Shown: piece after piece, positions 1-10,654 of the stretch | Position numbering within the stretch: the stretch's first letter is position 1 | Layout of the letters: the number at the start of each line of letters is the position of its first letter | NCBI GenBank assembly: GCA_024699855.1 | Contig: JAMPIQ010000002.1 | Location: 3,100,001-3,164,000 of the forward strand | DNA length: 64,000 nucleotides | Direction of reading: 5' to 3' | Source: Aphelenchoides besseyi | Lineage: Eukaryota > Nematoda > Chromadorea > Rhabditida > Aphelenchoididae | Translations under genes and position numbers: made by a program | Notes under the pieces: model-generated | Seen by the model: only the letters and a program-made list of their open reading frames with translations | Databases searched by the model: none | What the model was told of the DNA's origin: nothing

Positions 1-1546
1 CACAGTCCGAATCGTTGTCACTGCCACCAAATTGATCTGGAGAAGCGGAAGATACAGGAACCATTGTGGGCAAAGACATCTGAAGAGACAAATTTGTTTA
101 CATTTGATGTCTGATTTCATGGTTGCATTTTGGATCTTTAACTTACCGTTTCATTAATCTCCGAAGCCCCGATCTTTCGTTTCCGAGTGTTTGTTGTGGC
201 CATTAAGCCATTTGACGGTTCGAATGTGAACTCCGTTTTCACGGAACTGCTATCGTTTATGGCATCTAAAACAGCAATCGTTTGTTACGAAGTTCACTAC
301 TTTCAGTTTGTACTTGAATTCCCCTTGAGTTTTGTTTTGGTTACAAGAAGCCGTGAGTTGCAAGCGTGCAAACAAAATCGTTGACCGCGCGTTCTATTGA
401 CCGCTCGAACTGATCGCATTTGGCTAACAAGAATTTCGCGGGCATCTCGAAATTTTGTCAAAGCAAACATTTCACGTTGTTCACCGTAAATCGAATTTAC
501 GTTCTTCAAAAACCGGAGCCCCGTTTTCTCACAGCGAGTGACATTGCAATCCCGAATTCTCGCTCTCTGCGGAGTTACGGTAAACAAACGAAAACGGAGC
601 GCATGGAAAATGTAAACGTCGTCCATTGGTCCATTTTTGAGCTTCCCGAGACTTACCGTCCGGCGCATTCAAGCAGCTTTGGATGAGCGATTTGCCCGGT
701 TCAGCGCCAATCAACGGTTTCAACTTGTTCGTCGCATAACCATAACAATGTCCGGTTTCACTGGCAACCAACAGCATCACTTGAGTGCCGGTTAGAGTTG
801 ACAGTTCGTGCGCTTTCTTCATGATTCCCGTTTTTCGTTTACTGAAAGTCGTATATCTTCGCAACTTGTTTCCGATGTATTCCATTTTGATTTTGACTCG
901 GCCTGAAGATAGAAATAGACAGCTGAAAACAACAATCGTTTACCTTTGGTTTTCTTTCCATTCGGTAGAAGTCGGGACGTTTGAGTGCCGTTCAAGTCAT
1001 CTTGTCCGATTGCTTGTGGCGTAGACTCCTTGGAGCCTTCGGAATCACCGGCCGCCATTTCGTCTGATGAACACTGAAATTGAACGGGATTAGTGTTCAC
1101 CTTGTAAATCAAGAATATTCAATTGAGGTCAATGGGTTCGAGCAAAAATAGTCGTTTGTTTTCCGCGTCCGTTTTTTGCTGTTCATCATTTCCACCGTAT
1201 TGTTTTTGTGCGTGCGTAATGCGCGTTTTATGGGGATTCCGAAAGAATGTGGGAACACGCAAATTTGGCTCTGCGCAACCAAAAACTGCTCTTCCGTCCT
1301 CCGGATGCTCGTCAATTGCATGATCGTAATCCACGACGAATTCGCGCACTTTATATTCGAATAAGATTCTCATTACCAAAAAACCAGTGGATTCCAATCA
1401 CACGCAAAACCAAATAAAACCCGAAGGCGTCTTACCGTCTGTCGATGAGAAGGCGACAAAAAAAGCGATTGAAATGATCCGGTGGTTCCGCCGGGATTCG
1501 AGAAGTTGAGATTGAATCGAGACTCACCGGGCACCACCGTGGACAT
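1..1546 (-). CDS. SRF: Serum response factor, MADS-box transcription factor (3' end cut by window)
   Basis: Nuclear transcription factor that binds CArG boxes and drives muscle, cytoskeletal and immediate-early genes. Exons read 1546-1436, 1073-944, 902-657, 265-147 and 79-1, with phases that join cleanly; the rest lies left of position 1. The MADS domain is split over exons 2 and 3: a basic linker (GKKTKGRVKIKMEY), then KLRRYTTFSKRKTGIMKK, TLTGTQVMLLVASETGH and the SAM-like extension ending LIQSCLNAPD. Exon 4 adds a basic NTRKRKIG stretch. The start at 1546 is the first ATG after an acceptor-like site; a later in-frame ATG at 1058 would also give a complete MADS domain. Only about 228 residues are visible, so the C-terminal activation domain cannot be judged. 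Confidence 0.93.
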
Positions 1547-3702
1547 CTGATGGTTGTCCCTGCAAAAATGAAGAAATTGAAAGCCATAACAAGAAACAAC
1601 ACGCGGCAAATGCGCCGAATAAGCGACCATATAAGATAGAGAAGAATCGATCAGCTTTTAATTTTTGCATTTTCAAAACAAATTTCCCGTCTATCGCCCA
1701 CCGACTCTAACGGATAGTGTAAAAAAGGGCCGTGAATTGAACAGAGTGCATTTCGAAAAGGTCTAGGAAATCTCGCACGTACGTCTCTTCCCGCCTCCGA
1801 GAAAGGCAACCGCGACATCGATCTCGTTTGCCCTTCCGTCTGAAAATGGGGCGGCCAAGAGATAGCAGCTGATGATCTGCGGAGCTCAACTAAATGGACG
1901 TTTTTTGGTGTGCTTTGCTGATTTTGTGGGCAATCGCTTTGCCCTCAAAAGTCCAAACGGCCGCTTCACATCCGCTTTCGTTCGTTGCCGCTGTCGACCG
2001 ATTTGGGACTCAAAAAACACATTCCCGGATCTCGCATTAAAACGCCTTTGCGGCACACGACTCTAAACTTTCGTCGACAATAACTAGCGTCTTTGTTAGG
2101 TAGCAATCAAAGCTACCGCGCAAACCAAATAGACGGCCATAAGAAATGAGTCCCGTTGCTGGTGGTTGTTGAGCCTCGAGCGCGCAATCGCACAAGATCG
2201 GCCAACCATTTACTGCGTCGTTGTCCTCATTTTCTACCTTTTTTTCTCCAACGGACACGCAGACACAAAATGGGCGAAAGTGTGGGGAGATGCGTCCGAT
2301 TCGGTCCCTGAGGCAATGCATGCACAAACGACCGTGTGGATCAAACGAAACGGAAGATCGCAGACGACGTCCCTTTTCGGTGCGTCCGCTTTTTTGTTCT
2401 CGAATTCCGATCGCGAGAGTCGAATTTCGGGAGTCCGGAGAAGCGGAATCAACAGCATACGGTAAAAAGGGTGAATATCAGAAATGGAAAAAATCGAGTG
2501 GTTACTAGAAATGGCATTTGGAGAGCGCGTTGTAAAGTTGAAAGAGTTGGATATGGGCAGTAAAGTCGGATGAGCCAAGGGCCAACCCAATCCATCACCT
2601 GCGCGCCTTGTCGAGATTCGCGGAACAGGCGGGAACGACAGTTGCGGTTGAGAGCGACGGAATTCGAATAAAACCCGAAAAGGGAGAGCAACTGGCGCTT
2701 TTCGTCGTATCATAAAAGCGCGAAGAAGCGGTAGTCCAAATCGGCCATATGCTCATCGGCTTCTCCTGTTGCTCAAAAACTTTTCTCATTTAGCGAAATG
2801 CCGTTGATCCGACAATTTTCGAGGTCGTCGAGTTTGGTCAATAGCCGACATTTAAGGACACTCGTTTACCGTAATCCAAAAACAACCAATGAAGAAGCTT
2901 ATCATGTGTTTGGTTTTTAAGGACAAAGACTGCGCAAACATAAAAGTCGAGCGTAACAAGAAAACGACGTGCGTTTCAGCGCAATGGGATGAAAGACATT
3001 CAGCAGCACTTTAACGTGTGGCCACGGAATAGTTCGAGAGTGAGAATAAGGTGCGCGTGAATGAGGACAACACACCAATTCGGTTCCGCAGTCACGTTCC
3101 AATTCGCTTCGTTTCCGACTGTTGAAGATCAAACAGGAGCAGTCAGTCGAACTGCGTAATTTGGCCTCAAGTCGCGCGATCCGCCCCCATTTTCAAATCA
3201 CTTTGGACAAACGAAGAAGCGAATTCGTGCAAAAACGTCGGCTAACAATCTCTTTCCTACTTCAGATTCTTCTAAATCCAAAACTCGTGTGTGGATTGGT
3301 CGAGAGTCACGAGTGTATAGTTGGTTACGGTTTCCATTTGCGGTCTTTAACAATGAAGTTTATCTTACGTTATTAGTCTGGGTAGCAACAACATGTTACA
3401 AACGTACATTCGAAATGACTCAACAGTGAGCGCAAATTTTTCAGCGCGCAGCCAAATTTGAGAAGACAAAACACGAGACTTTTCAATCGGCTTCTTTTGA
3501 TTGTTTGTTTTGGTAGCCGAAAAGCCCTTTGCAAGACTCCCCGCTCTCAACCACCAACTTTTGGCCAACACACTTCGCAATCAAGTGACTTGTTTAATGG
3601 ACCAAAACTAGCGACAACTAACATTTAAATTAACGAATCCAGACATTGAAAATTGCCCGTAGTGATCGGGAATGAAGAGAATTCGGCGGATGAACAGTTC
3701 GA
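1547..3702. other. Non-coding stretch between SRF and the SEC14-like gene
   Basis: About 2.2 kb, rich in CG dinucleotides in its left half. Open frames of up to 159 codons occur on both strands but show no domain, and they overlap one another as expected for stop-poor GC-rich DNA. It lies 5' of SRF and 3' of the SEC14-like gene, so SRF promoter and 5' UTR sequence is the likeliest content. Confidence 0.5.
1627..1636 (-). promoter_or_regulatory. Near-consensus CArG box upstream of SRF
   Basis: The minus strand reads TCTTATATGG, one mismatch from the SRF site CC(A/T)6GG, about 80 nt before the proposed SRF start codon. SRF is known in other animals to regulate its own promoter through CArG boxes. 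Only sequence resemblance supports this. Confidence 0.3.
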
Positions 3703-5180
3703 TCATTTGACTTCAACGGCGTACTGCAACTTTGTGGAAAGCCAACTTGATGAAATGTTGGCAAAACGAAGACGATAAGTTCCTTCCTTCTCGCAGTTGA
3801 TGTTCCCGATTTCGGGGGTTTTCAACGAAGTCAAAATAACACGCGGCCAAACCAACTCATCTTCTTCGCCACTTGTAAATGCTATTTCGAACGTGATATC
3901 TGCATTAACCGTGAATAACCAGATTAATTTTTGACCCGATTTACATTCTCTGAAACTGATGTTAAGTAAATTGCACTGTGGTTTCCTTCTACTTGGCGAT
4001 CTCATGAACATTCTTCGACTTCAATGCGACAGATTTTGTTTCGGGAACTGTCGAGAATCCATGTTCATTCTTCCAGTACTTTTCCGGTGTAAAGAAATCG
4101 GATTCTTGAATGGGCAGCGGAGTACGAATACAAGCCGATGGGTTCGGAGAGTTTTCGTCTCGTCTTTTCCCAGACCAGATCTCGGGAACGGCCTGTATAA
4201 ACAGATGTATTAGTTGGCCGATAACTGTATTTACCTCTTTTTTTAGATATGTAAAGATGTCTTCCAGCTTTGGCACGAACTTAATTCGTGACTGTGTTTT
4301 CGCGTCAACTATATGTTTGGCGACCTGCCACATTAAGCTCAAGATACCGGGCGGATTGATTAGAAACAATCCAATCATCTGAAGTATTGAAGATGTACAA
4401 CTGTATAAGATTCAAACTAACATTCTCACTGAAATACGCAGACCAAATCATAACCACAAGACGAGCTAATTTGCTAGAAGTTGAAAGCGGGTTTATAAAA
4501 TCGCCCAAGTTTAGTCCTTTCAAATCCAACACTACAACCACAGCACTCGGTCTTCCGGTTTTTCTTTCGTGTTCGTGCATGGACCTTTGAAAACACTCGT
4601 GTAAAAAGAAATAGGAATGCAACACGTTACTCAACGGCATAATCTTCATTATCTAAAACATCTGATTATCACTAGGTTGTTCTTTCCCCCCACTTCTTTG
4701 ATATCCGTATTCTCCATACGTTGAATGAAAACCGCAACATCGTCGGAAAAAACGTCCATTTTCAACGTCGAAATTCCGAATCGCTACAAACACGTGAATG
4801 CAATCAATCGGTTTGTTACCTCAAACGTAGACTTTGCAATCGGATTCTGTTCACAAAACTCGAGAATGTTTTCCTCGTTGTAACCGAAAGCTTTTCGATG
4901 TGCCACGAGTTCTCCCAATTTCTGGATGATTGCAGCTTCATCGCCTTTGTAGGCTCTTAACCAACGTCCGACAAAGTAGTCAGTGTTGTAATCGGCAGGA
5001 AGCAAAGCACCGAGTTTGGCTCTAAACCATCGAGTTTATTTTCGTTGTTTCAGTTGGAAAGAACGTGTTAGCATGCACACGAGAACCGGTATTTTAAACG
5101 AACCTCAGAGCACGTGCGTTCTCGATTTCCTGCTCACTAAACGGCTCCGGTCTCACGAATCCCGTTTGTTGTTCAGGCAT
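3703..5180 (-). CDS. SEC14-like CRAL-TRIO plus GOLD domain lipid-transfer protein
   Basis: Predicted cytosolic lipid-binding/transfer protein of the metazoan SEC14L group. Seven exons: 5180-5104, 5021-4820, 4783-4694, 4652-4422, 4378-4235, 4192-3993, 3949-3703; 396 aa. An N-terminal CRAL-TRIO_N helix region (YFVGRWLRAYKGDE) is followed by the CRAL-TRIO lipid pocket (KTGRPSAVVVVLDLKGLNL, then FLINPPGI) and a C-terminal GOLD domain (KLIWLFTVNADITFEIAF up to YRLRFANISS). The order and length match SEC14L proteins and nematode relatives such as cgr-1/ctg-1. Introns are 36-60 nt; intron 5 (4193-4234) is 42 nt with no stop, so its retention would keep the frame. The ligand cannot be told from sequence. 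Confidence 0.9.
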
Positions 5181-6586
5181 TTTGGTGTGAATATCGAAAC
5201 TAAAATCAATTCAATTTGACGGAAGGACTGGAATTCGCGAATTTCCACTTTTGATTCCTCGCTAATAATGGGAAACGGATGACCAAACACCAAAGGAAGA
5301 GGTAAAACGAGCATTAAGCCGCGAAATTTCGATTAAACGAAAACTTTTTGTTGTCAACTTTCAAAAATCACAACTTTGTTTACCGAACAATATTCAAACC
5401 TAATTCTAGCCATCCACTTTTGATTATCGACTCAATTGGTGATTGTGAGCGTAAAAGACAAGCGAACAGGTTTTGTCGTTGTGACCTCGGGGATCTATGG
5501 TTCCACTTTAGGTTTGGTTATGTGAATCGGAAAGATGTTCGACGAACAAGTAATGATTGTAAGGCTCTGCTATCGGTATTCAAGTACATTTTAACAAACA
5601 AAAAGAAAAGTTCCATCAAAACTGAGCAGAAGAGACGGCGATCTCCCGAACGTTACAACAAAATGGCGAACGGAAGGCGACAAGTTTACAAAAACCGTTC
5701 AGTCGCATTGATGTGCGGTCCAAAGTTCGGTTTTACCCAAAAAAAGATGTCAACTCACGGTCTGATTTCCACAACCAGCGGATGCGCAATCGCGTAATTG
5801 CATTTCCCGCGGCATCTTCGAGTTCCAACAACAACAGACGGCGATCTTGACCGCCGACCACAAAAAGGCGATCGCCCAATTCGTCGAGAAAGAGGAAAGC
5901 AACTGAACAGGAATGCGCAATCGACGTCAGCAGTCGAACTCAACTCCCGCACCCAACTGATTTCTGTCGTTGTGTGTCAGAGATGGAACCAACAAATATA
6001 ACGAAATTGTTTTTTCTCGGACAAAAAATGTCCGCAAACGCGACACCGATCGCTTTGAGCTCAATCCGTGAAATGCACCTGTTAAAACATCAGACTGGGA
6101 AGACCGTTTTAAGTCAATTAAAAGGCTTCAGACGTGAATCCAATTGGAATACGATCATACAGAACGGTCAGCTGAGCATCCAGAAGCAGAGTTTGCATTG
6201 TGATTGAGATTCATGCATCAAGAAGTCGATTTGAAGTTGTTTACGTGTATTCTAGTTTTTCAATCGACTGACACAAAACTCAGTTGAAACAAAAAGACTT
6301 TCAGCCACTTGTGCGCAACGTCTTTTATTCAATTTCTACTTTGTAAGCGTTGTACAATCTTCGGTTGTAAGTCGGCAATAATTCTGGGAGCTTTGATTGT
6401 AGTCACCTATTGATTCGAGCACTTGACATTTGCCGTTGGGGCACTTGAGCGACAACTGATAAATCGAAGATTGGAAATTTGGCGTGTTTACGAGTTTTGC
6501 AATGAGATCTCTGGCGGCGGACTTCTTTCGGGTTTTTGATTTGTCACATGGTTCAGCGTTGAAGTTGAACTCCTTTGCTGTGAACA
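5181..6586. other. Stretch without a confident gene; orphan exon-like segment inside
   Basis: About 1.4 kb upstream of the SEC14-like gene and of SLIRP. It holds one exon-like minus-strand segment (5759-5902, 47 codons, flanked by cag and gtgagt) that reads as alternating hydrophobic sequence (DRLFVVGGQDRRLLLLEL) with no recognised partner exon, and a minus-strand open frame ending at 6336. Other open frames look random. Confidence 0.4.
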
Positions 6587-6629
6587 ATGCGCTACGGATT
6601 ACGATCGTTGGCACGGACAATACGCTCAA
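6336..6629 (-). CDS. Possible last exon of an unrecognised minus-strand gene
   Basis: An open frame of about 97 codons ends in TAG at 6336-6338 and is followed within 6 nt by AATAAA (minus strand, 6324-6329), which is what a real 3' end looks like here. It has no in-frame ATG (the frame opens with TTG), so if real it needs an upstream exon that would lie antisense to SLIRP. An acceptor-like ttcacag sits at about 6570. The C-terminal part has four cysteines and no domain I recognise. It overlaps the first codons of SLIRP on the other strand. Could be spurious. Confidence 0.28.
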   Translation of the reverse strand: MSVLSVPTIVIRSALFTAKEFNFNAEPCDKSKTRKKSAARDLIAKLVNTPNFQSSIYQLSLKCPNGKCQVLESIGDYNQSSQNYCRLTTEDCTTLTK

Positions 6630-7009
6630 TCGGAGCGGAGCAGAACACTCAAATCAACAATCAGACCGTCTATTTAACACACGCCAAATGGGTGACTGGA
6701 AAAGACCAACTGCATAAGTACTTTAGTCGTTACGGCAAAGTCAAAGATGTTTCCATGTTTTTCGTAAGTTGTTTTTTACGCAAACAGTTCACACAATTTT
6801 AGGATCCAATCACCGGTCTGCATCGAGGATTTGCATCCGTGACTTTTGCCAAACCCGAAGGAGCAACCGCCGCCATTCAGAATCGTCCGCATGTCATTGA
6901 CGGCGACATAGTGAGTTTGTCGTTTTGTGCTCATCAAAACACGTCTTTTCAGGTTGATGTCGAAGTATACTTGCCCTTTAAAGCGCAGAAATCGTCGAAA
7001 ACCATGTGA
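6587..7009 (+). CDS. SLIRP: SLIRP-like mitochondrial RRM RNA-binding protein
   Basis: Small single-RRM protein. SLIRP in mammals partners LRPPRC and stabilises mitochondrial mRNAs. Exons 6587-6763, 6803-6910 and 6953-7009 give 113 aa, matching the roughly 109 aa of human SLIRP. The first 20 or so residues are basic and lack acid (MRYGLRSLARTIRS), as in a mitochondrial presequence. The RRM follows: RNP2-like TVYLTHA, GKVKDVSMFFDPITGLHRG, RNP1-like RGFASVTF, then HVIDGDIVDVEVYLP. Introns are 39 and 42 nt. The gene converges with NDUFAF1, and their poly(A) signals form one palindrome. Confidence 0.85.
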
Positions 7010-7049
7010 GATCATAGTCGTCAATTACACGGGACTTTCTTTTTGACTC

Positions 7050-7061
7050 AATAAATTTATT
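7050..7061. terminator. Shared palindromic poly(A) signal AATAAATTTATT
   Basis: AATAAA on the plus strand (7050-7055, 41 nt after the SLIRP stop) abuts TTTATT (7056-7061), which is AATAAA on the minus strand 47 nt after the NDUFAF1 stop. One 12-bp palindrome can serve both convergent genes. Confidence 0.75.
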
Positions 7062-7107
7062 TCATTTTCTCGAGTTCATTCAAACAACTAACAAATCCTA
7101 TGAAAGT

Positions 7108-8269
7108 CTAAAGAGATTCGGTATTATACGACGGAATATTGTACGTTTCGTAGGCGAACTTCTCGTTATGTGTGCAGTCTTTGATGACCCCAATGTAATC
7201 GATTTCTAAACGAAAAGGTCCGTCGATTCTGTCCATTATCACGATACAAATGCTGCTAAAAACAACGACATAAGTTTATTTCTTAGCTCAACACACATAC
7301 CTGACGTCAAATGACGGCACTCTATGTTGTCGATCTTGAACTCGTCCACCGACTGTGTGAATAAATCGAGAGAACGGAATTTTTTCGTATTGCCAATAGG
7401 GACCACCGTGAGTGTGTAGATGATAGGAATACGAATCGCCCCACGTCAAATCGATGAAACCCGGACAGCAGAGCATAATTTTGTACGATCGACCATCACC
7501 ACGACATTTGATCATGAAATGCGAGTAGTAACTCCAATGCTTCATATGCTTGTGACGCTGCAATGATGCTCGTTCGATCGTTTTCATCGATGCCCAACCG
7601 GCCCGTTCAATTTTTCCGTCTTTGATAATTCGAGAGTCGGTGTAACCGGAGAAGATCGCGGTATTGAATTCGGTACGTTTAAGTTGGCATTTCGAAAATC
7701 CTTCGCCCCAATCTGAATCACATCCCGTCTGCCAGCGTTTTAGCTGCTAAAATGCAATAGAAAGTATACAAGAAAAGAAATTGGTCTTCTACCTCGTCGT
7801 CTCTATAGTGATAGTCGATATTCAACTGTTCATGTGTTGGTCCGAGTATGCTGTCGAGGATCGGTCTCTCAATTTGATAGTAGTTTTTGAATTCTTGTTT
7901 TATCAACTAAACACTTTTACAGACAATAAGTGATGAGCTTCGACTTACTTTAATATTCTTATTGACTACTTCGCCCGCTTGATCGCGGACTTGTTGTAGA
8001 GTTATCTCGGGATTATAGTCATCGAGGAATTTGGGATTCGGATAATTCCAATTCAATGGTTCTTGAGAACGACCAGTCAAAATTGCATTTTCTTTGCGTT
8101 TCCCAAGAATAGCTTCTCGAATACGACCACCAAGCCCCTTCTTTTGACTTGCTTCAACATCCCGATCCTTCTTTCTTGGATCATATGGAGTATAAGAAGA
8201 AGCCGATCGTAAAGCTGCGTATCGATGTGGACAATAAAACCGTAAAGAAAGTCGAGTGATAGTCAACAT
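7108..8269 (-). CDS. NDUFAF1: Complex I assembly factor NDUFAF1 (CIA30 family)
   Basis: Mitochondrial chaperone for early complex I assembly. Exons 8269-7949, 7906-7793, 7746-7301 and 7255-7108 give 342 aa (human protein 327 aa). The N-terminus is hydrophobic and basic with no acid, fitting a mitochondrial presequence. The CIA30 domain is clear in its C-terminal half: CRGDGRSYKIMLCC, YSYHLHTHGGPYWQYEKIPF, then DGPFRLEIDYIGV and a final NEKFAYETY. At exon 3 the acceptor could be the first AG (ttttag) or the one three bases on; the first is used here. An upstream 59-codon ORF on the same strand ends only 28 nt before this ATG. Confidence 0.93.
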
Positions 8270-8297
8270 TTAAAACAAACAAGAATATTAATAGAAC

Positions 8298-8477
8298 TCA
8301 GAAAATAACCATTTTATTTGCAATAATATGCCAACAGAAACTTTGAGTTCGAAGACGAAAGTCAGCGCTGAGAGCGCGCAGCAGTTGAGCTTCGAATTCG
8401 TCTTTGCGGACTGTTTTGGCGTTGATTCCCAGTTCCCCCAACAATCTATATAGTCTCATACCCGCGGGTATATCCAT
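8298..8477 (-). CDS. Small ORF (59 aa) just upstream of NDUFAF1
   Basis: An uninterrupted ATG-to-TGA frame lies between the divergently read INCENP start (8613) and NDUFAF1 (ATG at 8269). It encodes a charged, probably helical small protein (MRLYRLLGELGINAK, DEFEAQLLRALSADF) with a hydrophobic tail. I do not recognise it. An AATAAA on the same strand (8313-8318) lies inside its last codons, so its message could end just before the NDUFAF1 start, or the two could share one transcript. It may also be an upstream ORF of NDUFAF1. Confidence 0.42.
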   Translation of the reverse strand: MDIPAGMRLYRLLGELGINAKTVRKDEFEAQLLRALSADFRLRTQSFCWHIIANKMVIF

Positions 8478-8612
8478 TGTAAGGGATCATGGTGACGTGA
8501 GTTTTACTGTAAGGTTGTTGTTAATCCTTTTGCGATCATTTGCGTTGAACGTGAATTAAGATGCTTCTGTGAACCGTAGTTAAAGAGTTGGGATTGCAGT
8601 TTACCGTTGATC

Positions 8613-10654
8613 ATGCCGCCTCGTCGAAATGCTGCACGAGCGGGACGGAAGAAGGCAAAAACGAACGGGAATGCGGCATCAGAATCGTTGGTAAACTTCG
8701 AAGAAATCTGGAGTAGTACGTTTGTTCTTCCGTCGCCGAACGAGAGTTTGCGACAAGAACTAATCGAATGGGGGCTTGAATGCTTGGAGGAAGTGAAGGA
8801 GTTTCGAGAAGAAATGAAACGTCGATTGACCGAAAATTTCAACGGAAAGGTTAGTTGGAGTTGTTGTCCGTTTAACTGCATGTTAGATCAAAAAAACGCC
8901 CAAGAAGTTGGCATTCAAAATGCCCATGTTTCCTGTGGCAGCAGCACGAAAAATCGATTTTGCAGCAAACGAAGAAGCAACATCCATTCAAGAACTCGTA
9001 AGTGGACTGCAATCTCGTAGGTCTCCAATCGTCGTTTTCAGTCAATTCAACGTGACGTCAATGTTGTTTGTTGTAGTCCGATTCTTCATACCGAATCGGT
9101 TAGTCACAAGAGTCAGAATACGGACTCGGACAAAACGATGCGTCAAATTCAACCCACGAAACGTGTGATTCCTGCAACTCCGTCACCTGCTCGTCATTAC
9201 GTTTCTCCACGACCACATTTGGTCAGTTTGACTATTGAATATGTGTTTACTTCGTTCTTTAAGGGTACCTTTATAGTAGAATCGACGACTCCAAAAACTC
9301 CAGTTGCTCATGTAGCACCCGTTTCACTGAATACGGTTGGTGAATCAATGGGCCTTCAGGTACTAATTCTTGTTTCAGAATGCGACTCGAACTTTCACAA
9401 AGTCACGTGAAGTGATTCCGACGATCGCCAAGAATCAGCCGACTTCTGAAGCCCAACAAAAAGAAGAGGCATTGCGACGAAAACAAGAAGAAGCGGATCA
9501 ACGACGCGAAGAATTCTTGCAAAACAAAAAGCAACAGACGGCTCGTGAAAATGAAATTCGACAACAGCGAGTGAAGACACGAAATGCTTTGAAACAAAAA
9601 GAAGAAGAAGAAAAGAAACGTCATCAACAGCAAATTGATGAAAAAATTCGACAGTTTCAACAGGCACAACGAACTCCAAATCGACTTCCTCAAGTTCATC
9701 ACCATCACCAACATCAAACTCCGCAAACACCACGACAAAAAGAAGTCCCAAAAAAAAGGTCAAAAACGAATCACGATGGAACGTACGTAAAGAGGTATAC
9801 TGTCTCAATCATTCGATTGTGTTCACGACCTTAATTTTAGTTATCAACAACAAGTGGACGTTGAACAGAAGGACGAAAACACTCTCGAATTCGTGACATC
9901 GGCACCATCACTTCGAAACCCAATAACCTCACAACCACAACAGTCCATTGTCGAAGTGGTTGTTGAAGAATTCGAACAGGTTGTCACAATTCAACCGACG
10001 GCGAAGAGATCTGATGTTCAAGAAGAAGCGGCATCCGAGAGCATCCTAATGGAAGCAGATCCATTTGTCGAGGAAAACAAAGAGAACCAACAGGAAAATG
10101 AACCGAAGACTCCCGTAGCAGCTCCACGTATCAGACAAAATGAAAGGTAAACGGTGTGACAGACACGACTCTCTAATCAGTATCCAACATTAAAAATATC
10201 TTGGATATCAACCGAGAAATCACATATTCTATTTATTCAGTCTTCTTTTAGTGTTTACGTAATGACACCGGAAAAGGTACCTCAACCTTCGACTGAAGAC
10301 GATTACAACGTTCGCGATCTAAGCAGCGGAGATGAGACTGACGAGGAGGATCAGCCAAAGAAACGGGTAAGTAAAGAACATTGTCTTTTCCTTTAAATTT
10401 TATGGATAGTGTGAAATAATTTACTTGTGACCACATTTCAGGTACCAAAATGGGCCGAACGAGAGAACCTTCGTGCGCACACGATGAATCTGCTAAGTCG
10501 CATTGAAAGTCCGGAGTCATACTTTGGTCCCTTGCCGCCACCAAATTTGTCCAAACTGTTCCCGAAAGTTCTCGAGAAATACGGATCGTTGCCTGATGAA
10601 AGTACAGTTTGGGTCTCACCAATTGCCAATCCTCGTCGAGCTCCGTTGAATTAG
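8613..10654 (+). CDS. INCENP: Inner centromere protein INCENP (Aurora B scaffold)
   Basis: Scaffold of the chromosomal passenger complex, which holds Aurora B at centromeres and the spindle midzone. Eight exons: 8613-8849, 8887-8997, 9042-9221, 9264-9335, 9379-9794, 9841-10146, 10252-10366, 10442-10654; 549 aa. The start is basic (MPPRRNAARAGRKKAK), then acidic helices that should contact survivin/borealin. A Glu/Lys/Gln-rich coiled coil lies in exon 5, followed by a His/Gln-rich stretch. The C-terminus is the IN-box that activates Aurora: YNVRDLSSGDETDEEDQPKK, VPKWAERENLR, and a terminal STVWVSP replacing the vertebrate TSS motif region. It is shorter than human INCENP (about 918 aa), as nematode ICP-1 is. 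It shares a short upstream region with the small ORF/NDUFAF1 unit. Confidence 0.9.

Noticed and set aside
2234..2713. 159-codon open frame on the minus strand upstream of SRF
   Set aside because: No ATG-led domain, Arg/Ser/Pro-rich composition typical of stop-poor CG-rich DNA, and other frames overlap it on both strands.
5348..5797. 149-codon plus-strand frame with a basic segment
   Set aside because: Opens with TTG, contains no domain, and has no credible downstream exon.
9395..9808. 137- and 111-codon hydrophobic frames antisense to the INCENP coiled coil
   Set aside because: Leu/Phe-rich antisense of Glu/Lys/Gln codons; the plus strand carries the conserved protein with consistent splicing.
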